Source: Lactifluus volemus
Taxonomy: Eukaryota > Basidiomycota > Agaricomycetes > Russulales > Russulaceae
Assembly: GCA_022376515.1 (NCBI GenBank)
Contig: WTXI01000004.1
Location: 620,001 to 684,000 of the forward strand
Length of the DNA: 64,000 bases
Direction: 5' to 3'
Below the pieces are notes generated by a model. It searched no databases and was not told where the DNA came from. It saw nothing but the letters and a program-made list of their open reading frames with translations. The translations under genes and the position numbers were made by a program. Shown here in pieces: positions 33,760-43,809 of this stretch; the stretch's first letter is position 1, and the number at the start of each line of letters is the position of its first letter.

Positions 33760-36471
33760 ATGTCGTGCTTACAGAACGCGCTTCAAGAACACTGTCTTCC
33801 AATTACGGGTTATGGAATGCAAATAAATGCATCCCCACTTTTTTTCGTTACACTTTCACGTCCCCACTTTAGCCAAGCCCCAATGGATTTGTACGCATCC
33901 TCGCAGTGCGATCTAGACTCTTTCCCATCGCGAGGTCTCTCCCATCTTGCTATGCCAGGCCGCACGTCTGGTAATGTCTTCAGAGGCTTCGGACACAATC
34001 GCTCTCTATCTGTAGAGTCTCTGGACACACCCCCCACCCCCCCACTCTATAGCGGTCACTCGGCGCATTCACAACGTAGAGGGTACACTCATGAGTTGGA
34101 TCAGGACTCATTTACGCTTGTAAGTGTAGATATATGCGCGTTTCCATTAATATTCATTGACAAATTCTGTGCACGTATGTAGGGGAGCCCATTCCAGTCG
34201 AGGGTACACAAGGACTCGGATGTACTTGCGGATGCCACACACAAGGACCTCGTGGCGGTCAGAAATCCCGCCTACCTATATCTTTGGAGCCAATGCCAAG
34301 AGCATAAGGCGCGCGCAGACACTTCTGAGTAAGTTATACAAATTATACACTCATATTCTCATTTTACAACGTTATATACTCCAGGAAACTATTCAAGGAC
34401 CTTTTAGATGCTATGCGCCAAGGGGGGAAGACGGTGCACATCGACCAGACTGTCGACGCTCAAACGCCTGTGCCTCCACCGACCAAGCCACCGATGCAAA
34501 GGAAGGACTACCCAAAGATCGACTTCTGGTACCTCAAACAGTACAAGGCTCTAAAAGACGAAAAACCCAAAGGTGGCCGAGGTCGCAATATTGAGGGTGA
34601 GAACGTCATGTTCAGGTTCCTTCAGGATGAGACAGGGCGGGTCCTGGAGGGGAAAGAAGTGGATGCCATTCGCGAGGCCAGCCGACATTTCTGGCGCGTC
34701 CTCTACCAGGACTACGACGGTAATCTCGGATGCCCATGGCGAGAGGTGGACGCCAGAGCACAGTTACGATTCTACGAGGAGATCGAAGAGCAATACCCCC
34801 TCCTCAAATTCTGCGAAGGCCATTGGAAGGCCAGGTCTATATGCACCAATGGGTATTCGCAGTGGCACAGCACGTACTCGAAGAAACAGATCTCTATCAA
34901 ATGCAACTCGGAAGAAGCTACATTGTCAGATAGCGATAGCCAAGCTGTGTGTCCAGCAAAGCGGTCATCTGAGGCACCACCTCGAGCGAACTCAAACAAG
35001 AGGGCGAGAAGTAAGTCATCGAAGCATACCATATATTTATTCTGAACCGTTCCAGGAGCTACAAGGGCGCCAGATGGTCCTGAACCTCGCCCACACACTG
35101 GCAGTGCGCCCCTCCTCCTGCTTTCATTTGAAAACCTGCACTGATGTTACCTTCGCTGCATCTTCTCAGCCCATCCATCTCCAACACATACTCCTGAGGT
35201 GGAAATCAGCGACGCAGCACGCACACAATATGCTCAGAGTGTGTGCTCCGAGTCCCCCCAACCCCCCACGGCCCCTGAGGTGGAAATCGGCGACGCGGCA
35301 CGCACACAATATGCTCAGAGTATGCGCTTCGAGTCCCCTCAACCCCCCACGGCCCCTGAGGTGGAAATCAGCGATGCGGCACACATAAATGCTCCTCGGA
35401 GTGTGCACTCCGAGTCCCCCCAACCCCCCACAGCCCCTGAGGTGGAAATCGGCGACGCGGCACACATAAATGCTCCTCGGAGTGTGCACTCCGAGTCCCC
35501 CCAACCCCCCACAGCTCCTGAGTTGGAAAACAGCGACACAGCACAGACAAGCAGCTGTGAAAACGCACAAAGCCAACGGCCTCTGGTGTGTTTTTGCTCC
35601 CTATCTGCGCTTGTATACTAACATGTTATCATTGATATCCCGGAAGCGATTCGTCATCCGCCGACCACTGTAAGTTTCCTATCGCTTTATAGATCGTCTC
35701 ACGTACACGACCGACCAGCTCCTCCATCACTCGGAGTGCTACAAGCAGGCCTCTCGTAGTGCCTCGAACTATATCATCCACACAAGACAGTCAAAACGAC
35801 GCTGCGGCGGCTTCAATAACTTGCACAGGGACAGAAGGTACATTCTTATAAGCTATCTCGCGATACTAGCACTCACAAAATTGTACGCACCAACGATAGC
35901 CACTTCCAACGCTTCCGATAGTATTCACGGGACTAGATCAGCGACCAGATTGGATGCGCCAAATGGATCTGGGCCAATGACAGCGCCACAGCCCGACAAC
36001 GGCGTTATCGGCACCACTAACCAATCCTCCGTGCCCGAGAAACAACATCAAAGGGCAAAGAAGGCGATCCCGATGCGCGCAAATAATTCCTTATCAGCGC
36101 GGTGAGTTCATCCGCCAGGCTCAATCAGCGTTTATATGATCACGCGCACAGGAATTTATTCGCTATCGATTACATCAAGCAGCATCCGAATATCACGCGA
36201 GAGGAGTTTGCCAACGTATGGGACAATCTGGAAGCAGATGTTCTTACGGCGAGTACTGTTTTCTTTATCGCGCTCGCAATATCTAATCAGATATACGACA
36301 GTGCTATAAACAGAAGGAACAAGAGGCTAAGAAGACGAAGAAGAACAAATCGAATTAAATTCAATACAGGTCTGTCCATTACGATCTCCCTCTATCGCAT
36401 GAGACTAATTACACTCGTGTTTCTCGACTTTAGATGTCGACGGAAAGGCCGGGCGTGATGACTGTGATTAG
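33760..36471 (+). CDS. accessory protein of the Tnp2-type element
   Basis: Multi-exon gene of a kind that often accompanies Tnp2 transposases in mushrooms; no function is known. Exons 33760-34119, 34183-34328, 34385-35010, 35056-35103 and one starting at 35170 join in phase. Later exons (near 35640, 35750, 35885-36102, 36151-36240, 36300-36370 and 36433-36471) are likely but not all boundaries are settled. The conserved-looking core is KIDFWYLKQYKALKDE, then FRFLQDETG and a REVDARAQLRFYEEIEEQ helix near the middle. A 27-residue tandem repeat follows, then a segment with FAIDYIKQHPNITREEFANV. The last exon ends in an acidic DGKAGRDDCD. It lies 156 bp after the preceding gene on the same strand. 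Confidence 0.6.
35193..35516 (+). repeat. four 81-bp tandem repeats
   Basis: Four units of exactly 81 bp begin with CCTGAGGTGGAAATC at 35193, 35274, 35355 and 35436; a partial fifth begins at 35517. Units 1-2 and 3-4 form two subtypes (ACACAATATGCTCAGAG versus ATAAATGCTCCTCGGAG). Since 81 is a multiple of 27 codons, the coding frame is kept (PEVEISDAA...ESPQPPTA) and several other frames also stay open. Confidence 0.9.
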
Positions 36472-36895
36472 ATTCGATCGGATTCAACCGCGGGCTGAAT
36501 AAAATCGATAGCTATAGATAATTCTTGATACGATTGCACTGTACAAAGAAATTAAATCAGGAACAATTCAATTCAATCTGATTCGAACGGTTAATCAATA
36601 TAATTCGATCCGATTCAAATTCGCGTAACGATTGTATTCAACTTGATTCAATCTGATTCAATCGCGCAATCAAACGAATTCGAATCCGATCCGATCTAAT
36701 ATTCAATTAAATTCAGAAAACTGAAAATGTTTTCGATTTGTCCATTCAATTAAATCGCAAAAAGACTCATCCGTTGATAAAAATTGAATCAATTCAACTA
36801 GTTAAATTTACTTCGAATTACTGTAAGTCATTTCTCGCTGGGTCTGAGATCTGAGACTGTGACGTGATTTGGACCGTTTGGTAGGGTTACATGGG

Positions 36896-38010
36896 CTGAC
36901 GTGACTGGTGTCACGCAGCTCTGGGCTGTCGACCACGTCCAATCACTTCAGACAATTCTTGACCCTTGTCCGATCCTGAAACGCAGTACCACCACTACCT
37001 CACAACAGACTACGTGGATGAGGGTCACCGCTCCACTTAAGTCCACTCGACCCAGTATGGAAGACTTGCGTTCAACAAAAAACTCGCTCAACACACGTAC
37101 AGGCTTACTTCTCGATAGTAGTCGGTTCGTTTCCAGCATATCCCGAGTTCCTGAAAGTCACTCGTGGTCCTGTGACAATAGCACCAGTAGGCCTGGTGTT
37201 ACTCATATGTGAGTTCCAGGATAAATTGTTCAGAACTCGGCTAATGGATGCATATGGATGTCGGCACCACAAAGAAACCAAGATTTGATCTGAAAGTCAG
37301 AACACATGGGATACTATCTCGTGTTTTTAGACCGTCTGGAAAGGTTGGGGGCGGGAACTCTAGGATCAATTGCCTCGAGGGATGATCAGGTCCCAATGGA
37401 TGTAGACCCACCTGTGAAGCGGCAGAGAACGGACGGTGCGTGCCTATTAACCTTGAATGTGAACCACGGTAGTTACATCCCGGATAGATTATCCACCTAC
37501 TGCGCAGACGACCTCATCACCATAACACTCCTCGACACCAGCGCGGGCGGTGGCCAGCACCCCACAGCGGATATCGACTAGATCATCCCAATCACAGGCG
37601 CGGTCACATCCACCGCAACATAGTACACTACTATCGCCAGTGGTAATCACCCCACCATCCTCCTCCGCATCTACTCCAGCATCTGTGCCGCCTCTAGCCG
37701 CACATATACCCAGGTAACCCACATCACCCCACTGCAGTCCGGTTTCGGTAGGCGCTTACGTACTTCGGCAAAACACCCGTCGAATCAATTGGCGGGATTG
37801 GACTCGAGCTTGCTTCTCAAGCGCCTTCAAGGATTGACCGTCTCGCTGCGATCCGTGCCGCCAAGGCTGTCATACAGAGTGGGCAACAACAATATCAGCA
37901 AGGGCAGGTCGTCAGGTCACATTCCCGAGTATGAGCGCGGGCCGAGCTCTGGGGACGGAGGGGGTGTTAGCAATAGCGGTAGTGGCGGAGTGGGTGCATG
38001 AGGAAAGTAG
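36896..38010 (+). pseudogene. DUF262 pseudogene, C-terminal half
   Basis: Like the copy at 25506, it starts at a GACGTGACTGGTGTCACG repeat and joins directly to exon 9 (SLQTILDP-CPILKRS). It runs to the Gly-rich tail and TAG at 38008-38010. The reading frame is interrupted repeatedly. The shared left breakpoint suggests these copies come from one truncated ancestor. Confidence 0.75.
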
Positions 38011-38176
38011 CAGTTGACTGTTCTGTGATAGATGGTTTAGGGTATAGAAGAAGTTTAGCGGAGCAAACAGGAAGAGAACTGCCACGGTTTGTGTTATGAC
38101 CGAGCGAGCACACAGTATCTGAAGATTGTGAATCAGATCAATGATATCTAGTTTTTTGATGTTCAACGAGCGTTGA

Positions 38177-38192
38177 CCCGTGCTCGCACGGG
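38177..38192. other. GC-rich hairpin at a repeat boundary
   Basis: CCCGTGC and GCACGGG pair over a TC loop. The hairpin starts about 10 nt after homology to the DUF262/F-box spacer ends (near 38166), so it sits on a junction between repeated and unique DNA. A hairpin of this kind is found near Helitron 3' ends, but the expected CTRR end is not seen. Confidence 0.35.
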
Positions 38193-38380
38193 GCTTCTTG
38201 TCATCGCAACGACAGACAATTCGCACCCAGAATCCCAGATACAGTTGCACTCTTGTCAGCAGCAAAATTTGACGGAAATGGGTACGCTTGGAGGTACACT
38301 AGTTCCAGAAGGAGCAGGGTTAGGGAAACCGGAAACGTTTCTCTGTTAGGGCCAGGAATCCTCTTGCAATGACAACCAAC

Positions 38381-38896
38381 TCACGGTGAGGTAGGATAAC
38401 TTGAATAACTTGAATAGTTAGTCGGATACGGATACCAGCTTAAAGGTGTAAGTCAAGTTCAGTTAGCGAGGAGATGGTGTGGTACACACCCGGACCACGT
38501 TTGTCCCTGGCACGCGCCACACGCACTCACAAGAGAACATACGACAGTGTTGCATTTGCACATGTTCTTCGCTTCGTCAGTGCTGGGGCCAGAGTACCGG
38601 TCTCCCGACTGGAGGCCCTGGATGGAATATGCTGTGCGAGGTGAGTGGGGAAAGGTGGTACAGGAGGAAGATGACTGACTGCCCCCGTTACACGTAGACT
38701 CTAGATAGGCTGCGACTAAGCACGGATCTTGATTAGTCGAGTTGAATGACTTGGACAACGGATCAGGAAAGGTTAGGGGAAAGAAATGGATCGGCCTCAC
38801 CCATGGCGAGAACGAGTCGCAAGCTGGAGCGATGATCTGAGAAAGTGCGTGACCGGAAAAGAGCGACAAAGTCGTAAGTACAGCCAATATTGGCAT
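38381..38896 (-). CDS. small secreted cysteine-rich protein
   Basis: Four exons join in phase on the minus strand (38896-38801, 38749-38680, 38631-38490, 38438-38381), giving 121 aa. The start ATG opens a classic signal peptide (MPILAVLTTLSLFSGHALSQ). The mature part has DPCLVAAYLESTCNGG and KCNTVVCSLVSACGACQG, which I recognise from the extracellular N-terminal part of a widespread Agaricomycete single-pass membrane protein family. The usual later extracellular, Ser/Thr-rich and membrane parts are absent, and the last exon (YPYPTNYSSYSSYP) is not typical. It may be a truncated paralogue. The membrane half of such a gene lies at 48902-49466. Confidence 0.55.
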
Positions 38897-38916
38897 TTGT
38901 AGATCCCAGTCAGACA

Positions 38917-39568
38917 CTGGAAGGGGGAATCAGGGAGAAGGGTGATTCGTTCATGGCAATTGTTGATACTAATATACAAATCAATTAGGCACACTTTGCC
39001 TTGTCGATGATCCCACGGGCAAGGTCTGTTTGTCCATGTGGCACTGATCGATCATCAATGAGTACGTACACCTCCTTGCTCGACTTGTTTTTCAATGGAA
39101 TGTGACAATCACACCCTCAGGCGATGACTGAGTACCTGAACAGGCCGTACGCAGGACCCGACCCCTTTATAGTACGCGTGCCGCCGCGCGACGCCACACC
39201 TGGGCCGCCCTTTCCGCCTCTGCTCCTCCTTCCGCCTCACGTCCGCTGCTCACTGGCAGGCTGTACCTCCCCACATCATCCATCCCCGCCTCTTCTGCTC
39301 TCTGTTCCCCCTTCCTCCTCCCTCTGCTGTGCCTGCGCGCTCCTGTGCCTTCATGGAATTTGCACCTGTCAACGCAAGTGAGTAAACGACGGACGAGCAT
39401 GTGGGAAATTGAGCTTTTGATCTCAATTCACACCAACCCCCGAATGTCGTACATTTGTGGTGATCAAAACTGACATGGCTGTGAGTGCTAGTAGCAGGGA
39501 AAAAGTTACAGTATATGGACAAACCATGTTCTAACTGTCCGGTGTGATGTTAGATTCCCTGACCAAAA
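38917..39568. other. spacer with orphan promoter-like segment
   Basis: No intact gene. At 39165-39375 there is TTTATAGTACG, then a long C/T-rich tract and ATGGAATTTGCACC followed after 25 nt by a good splice donor (CAAGTGAGT). It looks like the promoter and first exon of a gene whose remainder is missing. From about 39480 the F-box 3' spacer of B5 begins in reverse. Confidence 0.35.
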
Positions 39569-41120
39569 TCATCGACTCCGCAGTGTCAGGCGCACAGGAC
39601 GGCCGAAGGCCTCTCGTTCATTGATGAATGGGATAAACACATTTTCGTCATCCTTTCCAAGAGGGATGACCTCTTCCAGGTTAGGCAACAACTCCAAAGG
39701 CTGTTCTCCATCGTTTGTACGTAGGGAATGGCCCAGGCCCTGATACCTGACGAGTGTGGTATCCACGTGAAGCTTCTTCGCGTTACTGAACGGCCTGAGA
39801 AGTCTGCGCCACTGGGTGCGATCGACTGGGTGGGGCGAGTGTGACGATTCATCACGGTTCGCCATTAGGGTGACTCGCTCCACTACTGAGAGAAATGGGG
39901 AAAGTGTATCGAGTATATGTATTGCAGACGATATTTGCAGACTGAGGTAGAAACACCGGACTCGGATCTCCAAGTCGAACGTGAAGGGGTACGAACAGGT
40001 TCTAAGTTGTGGGGCCCCCTGTGCTAGTAGTTTAACGTAATTTGTGCTGGTGACGAGTTTGACAGCATTAAATTGAAGATTTTCTGATGTCTGTATGAAT
40101 GATAAAAGGTTTGGAACGGCGACCGTAAGTTGAAAGCTAAGTTCGACACGGAAGACGCTGAGGACAGGGGCAGTCATCCGAGCACAAAGGCATTCCAGAT
40201 AAGCTCTGAGACCCCGAAATCCAAAGTCGCGAAGGTTAGGAAGCGTTACATGGGAGATGGTTGCAGTATCCCGATCGTTGGGAAAATGATACTCAAATGA
40301 AAAGTACAGAGTCTCCAGCTGGGGCATGAGTGAAAGCGATGTGAGTATATACCCTGGTGGGAAGTACCCGGATCCCGGGATATTTATTAGCCGGAGAGTG
40401 ACAAGGCCGGTAGTTGAGAGTACGGGACATTGTATAGGATGCCTAACGTGCATGAGTTCGACGTGAGATAGATTGGGTGCTCCAAATGTTCGGGGAAGTG
40501 TCACTCTTGGGATCAAGGAAACAATATTAAGACGTTCCAGAATTGGGAATTGCCCATCCATGGCCACGCCAAACCTCTCCAGCTGCCGGGGTTCCGTGTA
40601 TAAGGCGATCCTACGCACACGATTACGATGAGAGAGTGCTAGGAGTGCACCCCTTTCATCTTTTGCTTTCAATATCGTCTCACCGTTGAACCAGTAAAAG
40701 ATGGTGAGTGGGAGACGTGGCGAATGTGCCAGCATATCGGCCACAGGTACCCCACGGGTGCAGACAAGGTGAAGATCGAGTAGAGATGGTGCCGCAAGAA
40801 TGACACGCCGCCACCGTCGGGAAACATGTGCCAGTTTGTACCACCAACGTTGGCGGTCCCATAACGGATATGTGGGTATGCGCCTTTTGCCTTCCGAGAA
40901 GTCTTCAATATGAAGTCGATAGATATAGAATATGTGGAGAAGGACGTCATCATTGAGGATAGAGATAGGTGAATGTACCGGTGGTTTCTTGATGATATGA
41001 TTCACTGCCAGTGGTTCATCATTTGGTGGACATAGACGTTTAGGACTCACGACGTCGTGCGCCTCGGCGGAGCTTGTACTCTAGGCGAGCAAGAGCGGTG
41101 GTAATTGAAAATTTGGACAT
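39569..41120 (-). CDS. F-box protein, subfamily B copy 5 (B5)
   Basis: Minus-strand exons 41120-41051 and 41004-39569 with a 46-nt intron give 501 aa. The leader is MSKFSITTALARLEYKLRR. The F-box has LNDDVLLHIFYIYRL and WWYKLAHVSRRWRR after an IPTYPLWDRQR segment shared only with B8. The C-terminal half, from about 40155 to the stop, is almost base-for-base the same as in B6, while the N-terminal halves differ clearly. The protein is therefore a mosaic, best explained by gene conversion or unequal recombination. The exon 1 junction codon gives L where other copies have V. Confidence 0.82.
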
Positions 41121-41416
41121 GTCGGGACTCGAAGGGGTGGGGGACACTAGCAAAGATGAAGTGCTTTGGCCTATTGTGGCCCTTGTACTTGTATTTGGCT
41201 AGCGCGGCTGGCAGCGGTGGCGGCGTAAGGTCATACCCAAGCATGGACGCGGCATTGAACATCAACAAACAAGACATCGTTGATCCAACTCACAATCTCC
41301 AGATACTGTGTGCTCAAGCGGGCAACAAGGAAAACACGCACGGATAGACACTCGATCATAACACAAACTGTGGCAGTTCCCTTTCAGTTTGCTCCGCTAA
41401 AATTCTTCTATGCGGC

Positions 41417-41733
41417 AGTGACTGTTGGGAGCCGCAGCCTCGCAAGGCGCAACGCCGCGGTCACACGCAATGTGACGCGTGACCGCCGATACCCGATGAT
41501 TGATAGATCCCGATCTTAACAATCTTCGTAGTGATCCACCTTTATTACGGACTTATTACATTGACTGATTGTCTCAGATAGTACTAACTTAAGTACTGTA
41601 AGTCTGTAACCTTCGTATCCCCCACACCTCAGTCTTTTCACTTTCAGACTGAGGTTAGTATCTTGTTACTTGTTCCTTTTTATTTCCAGCAACCTACCGA
41701 CTATCTAGACTTAGTACTCTCGTCCAATATATA
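41417..41733. mobile_element. possible solo LTR or unclassified insertion
   Basis: This is about 310 bp inserted in the 3' flank of a DUF262 copy; the uninterrupted flank (TTCTTCTATACCCTAGAA in reverse orientation) is seen beside other copies. It contains TGTTGGGAGCCGC near its left edge and CGTCCAATA near its right. These resemble LTR ends TGTTGG and CCAACA with one change. A perfect 10-bp stem (ACCTCAGTCT at 41626-41635, AGACTGAGGT at 41646-41655) lies inside. No target duplication is clear. Confidence 0.35.
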
Positions 41734-41760
41734 CACCATCTATCACAGAACAGTCAACTA

Positions 41761-43255
41761 CTACATTCCTCCTCCACCAGCTCCACCACTACAGGTATTG
41801 TTATCACCGCCTCCGCCGCCAGCCTGAGAGCTACAACTGCCAATACTACTCACCGTCTGCCGGGTAACCTGCACTGACACCGGCCGCGCTGGCAGGGAAT
41901 GTGATCCGACAACCTGCGCTTTCTTCTGCTGCTGTTCAAGTCGTTGTCCGCTCTGTATGGCAGCCTTGGCGGCACGGATCGCCGCGACACGGTCAATGCC
42001 GAAGTGAATGAGGGCCCACCGAAACCGGACTGGGTATATGTGCGGCAGGAGGCGGCACAGATGCTGGTGTGGATACGGAGGACGGTGGTGGGACGATTAC
42101 CACCGGCGATCGTGGCGTACTATGTTGCGGTGGATGTGGCTGCGCCTGTGCTTGGGAAGATCCAGTCGATGTCCGCTGTGCGGTGCTCGCCGCCGCCCGC
42201 GCTGGCGTAGAGTGAGACGGTGCTGAGTTCGTCCACGTAGTGGGTGGATAATCTATCCGGGATGTAACTATTGTGGTTCACATTCAAGGTTAATGGACAC
42301 GCACCGTCCGTTCTTCTCTGCCACTTCGCAGGTGGGTCTACATACATCAGGACCTGATCATCCCTCGAGCCATTGATACTAGAGCTCGCGCCTTTCCAGA
42401 CGGTCCAAGTCTCCGAGAACAGGAGATAGTATCCCACGTGTTCTGACTTTCAGATCAAATCTGTTGTTTCTTTGCGTGCCGACATCCGTAGAGCTCGCAA
42501 CGCATCCGCTAACCGAATTCTTGACAATTTGTCCTGAAACTCGAATACGAATAACACCATCATGACGAGGTTTAGCGGTGCTATGGTCCGCAGGGCCGCG
42601 GGTCACTTTCAGGCACTCTGGATATACTGAAAGCGTACCAGTACGTGACCTCCACGCGACTCTTCCATATGGGTCGAGTGAAGCGGTGTCCCTCAAACAC
42701 ATAGTCTGTTGTGGGGTGGTACAGCGCTTCAAGATTGGGCGTGGGTCAATAATTGTCTGAAGCGATTGGGGACCCAGCGGAAGCTAGGGTTACGTCGGTC
42801 GTTAAAGTCGAGAGTGCGAAGAGACGTCCCAAACTCAGCAACGAGTTCATGACGAGTGCCTGCTGTGGCGCCAGGACTTCCGCCTTCATTTTCTCAGCAT
42901 AGTGGAGGGCCATGCCTTTGTATACGCTAGGAATAAATGACGTGAATACTGCGGAATGACAAGTCGGATAAGGATACGGCGCACTCGAAAGATTTCCCAT
43001 TCATCATGCATCATGTCCATGTACCCGATACAGGCAGTTGATCGTTGGAAACATCCGTTTGTACTTTTATGGGAGTTGTTTTCCGGGTATTGTACCAGTA
43101 CGTTTTCCTGCTTTCGCTGTTATACGTTAGTTGGGGTTCATATGACAAGGCGACCTTATTCACTCATCTTTATCCGCATGCACAGAGGTAACAATGCAGG
43201 AACGTAATACGAATGGAGTCGGCACGTTCGAAGAGACGTAGGAGAAGCCTGTGTA
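41761..43255 (-). pseudogene. DUF262 pseudogene (exons 6-10 region)
   Basis: Read on the minus strand, it follows the intact gene from around exon 6-7 (a GATAAAGATGAGTGAG splice site near 43175) through exon 8 and the intron before exon 9 (43000-42910). It continues through exons 9-10 to a Gly-rich tail and stop near 41761. The coding frame is broken in exon 8 and repeatedly in exon 9. It is very close to the copy at 58600-60148 in opposite orientation, as part of a larger inverted duplication. Confidence 0.75.
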
Positions 43256-43809
43256 AGGTCAGCTTCGTGTCTAGCCTCGATTTTAGCTGAACAGCGGCCG
43301 CCGGCCCATGTGAGTTGGTCAAGTGGCCGCGCCGCTTGTGATTTCCAGTCACGTGAACTTATGTTGGAAACTTGTACCAAACCAACTCCGTGCGAGGTCT
43401 CAGCCAGGAGTTGTGATTCAACGATATCGTAAGATGCGTGATATTATCAAGCCTTCAAGTTGGATACTACAAGTATGGTCAACACGGCCTGAGGGTATAT
43501 GCAAGATGTGCAGTAAAGTGAGGCAAGGAGGAAGAGGCAAGGACTCGGCGTATAATGGTTAGCGAAACTGGAGAGTGATAGAAGCGAGGAAAACTGAGAA
43601 ACAGGTCATGAGTATGTAGAAGTAAGAGTATTTTATGTCGATGTAGCGACTTATCGGCCTTGCTTGTTGTCACGATCCCCGTACAACTGGGACATTTGTG
43701 GTGGTCATAACTGACGTGGCTGTGAGTGCTAGTAGCAGGGAAAGAGTTACAGTAGATCGACAAACCATGTTCTAACTGTCCGGTGTGATGTTAGATTCCC
43801 TGACCAAAA
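43256..43809 (-). other. B6 3' spacer
   Basis: No gene. This is the standard subfamily-B 3' block in reverse. It matches 58036-58600 closely, in opposite orientation. Confidence 0.5.

Larger units (their letters stand above)
28867..36843 (+). mobile_element. Tnp2-type (CACTA-like) DNA transposon, about 8 kb
   Basis: The left end at 28867-28891 and the right end at 36818-36842 are inverted repeats identical at 23 of 25 positions, sharing the core CGAGAAATGACTTACAGTAA. Both outer flanks carry the direct 13-mer CTGAGATCTGAGA (28854-28866 and 36844-36856). Inside are three plus-strand genes: an intact Tnp2-family transposase, a 290-aa low-complexity protein and a multi-exon accessory protein. 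Both subterminal regions (28880-29130 and 36475-36815) are AT-rich with many GATTCAAT/AATTGAAT-like words, likely transposase-binding repeats. The insertion splits the repeated F-box/DUF262 spacer, whose uninterrupted form is seen near 58440 and 62340. Tnp2 domains belong to CACTA-type elements; the ends here do not begin with CACTA. Confidence 0.85.

Noticed and set aside
35166..35576. Minus-strand frames across the 81-bp repeats
   Set aside because: The unit length is a multiple of three, so all frames stay open; these are by-products.
28867..36843. Helitron or KDZ element as an alternative identity for the 8-kb element
   Set aside because: No Rep/helicase motifs and inverted terminal repeats argue against Helitron; the protein motifs fit the Tnp2 type instead.
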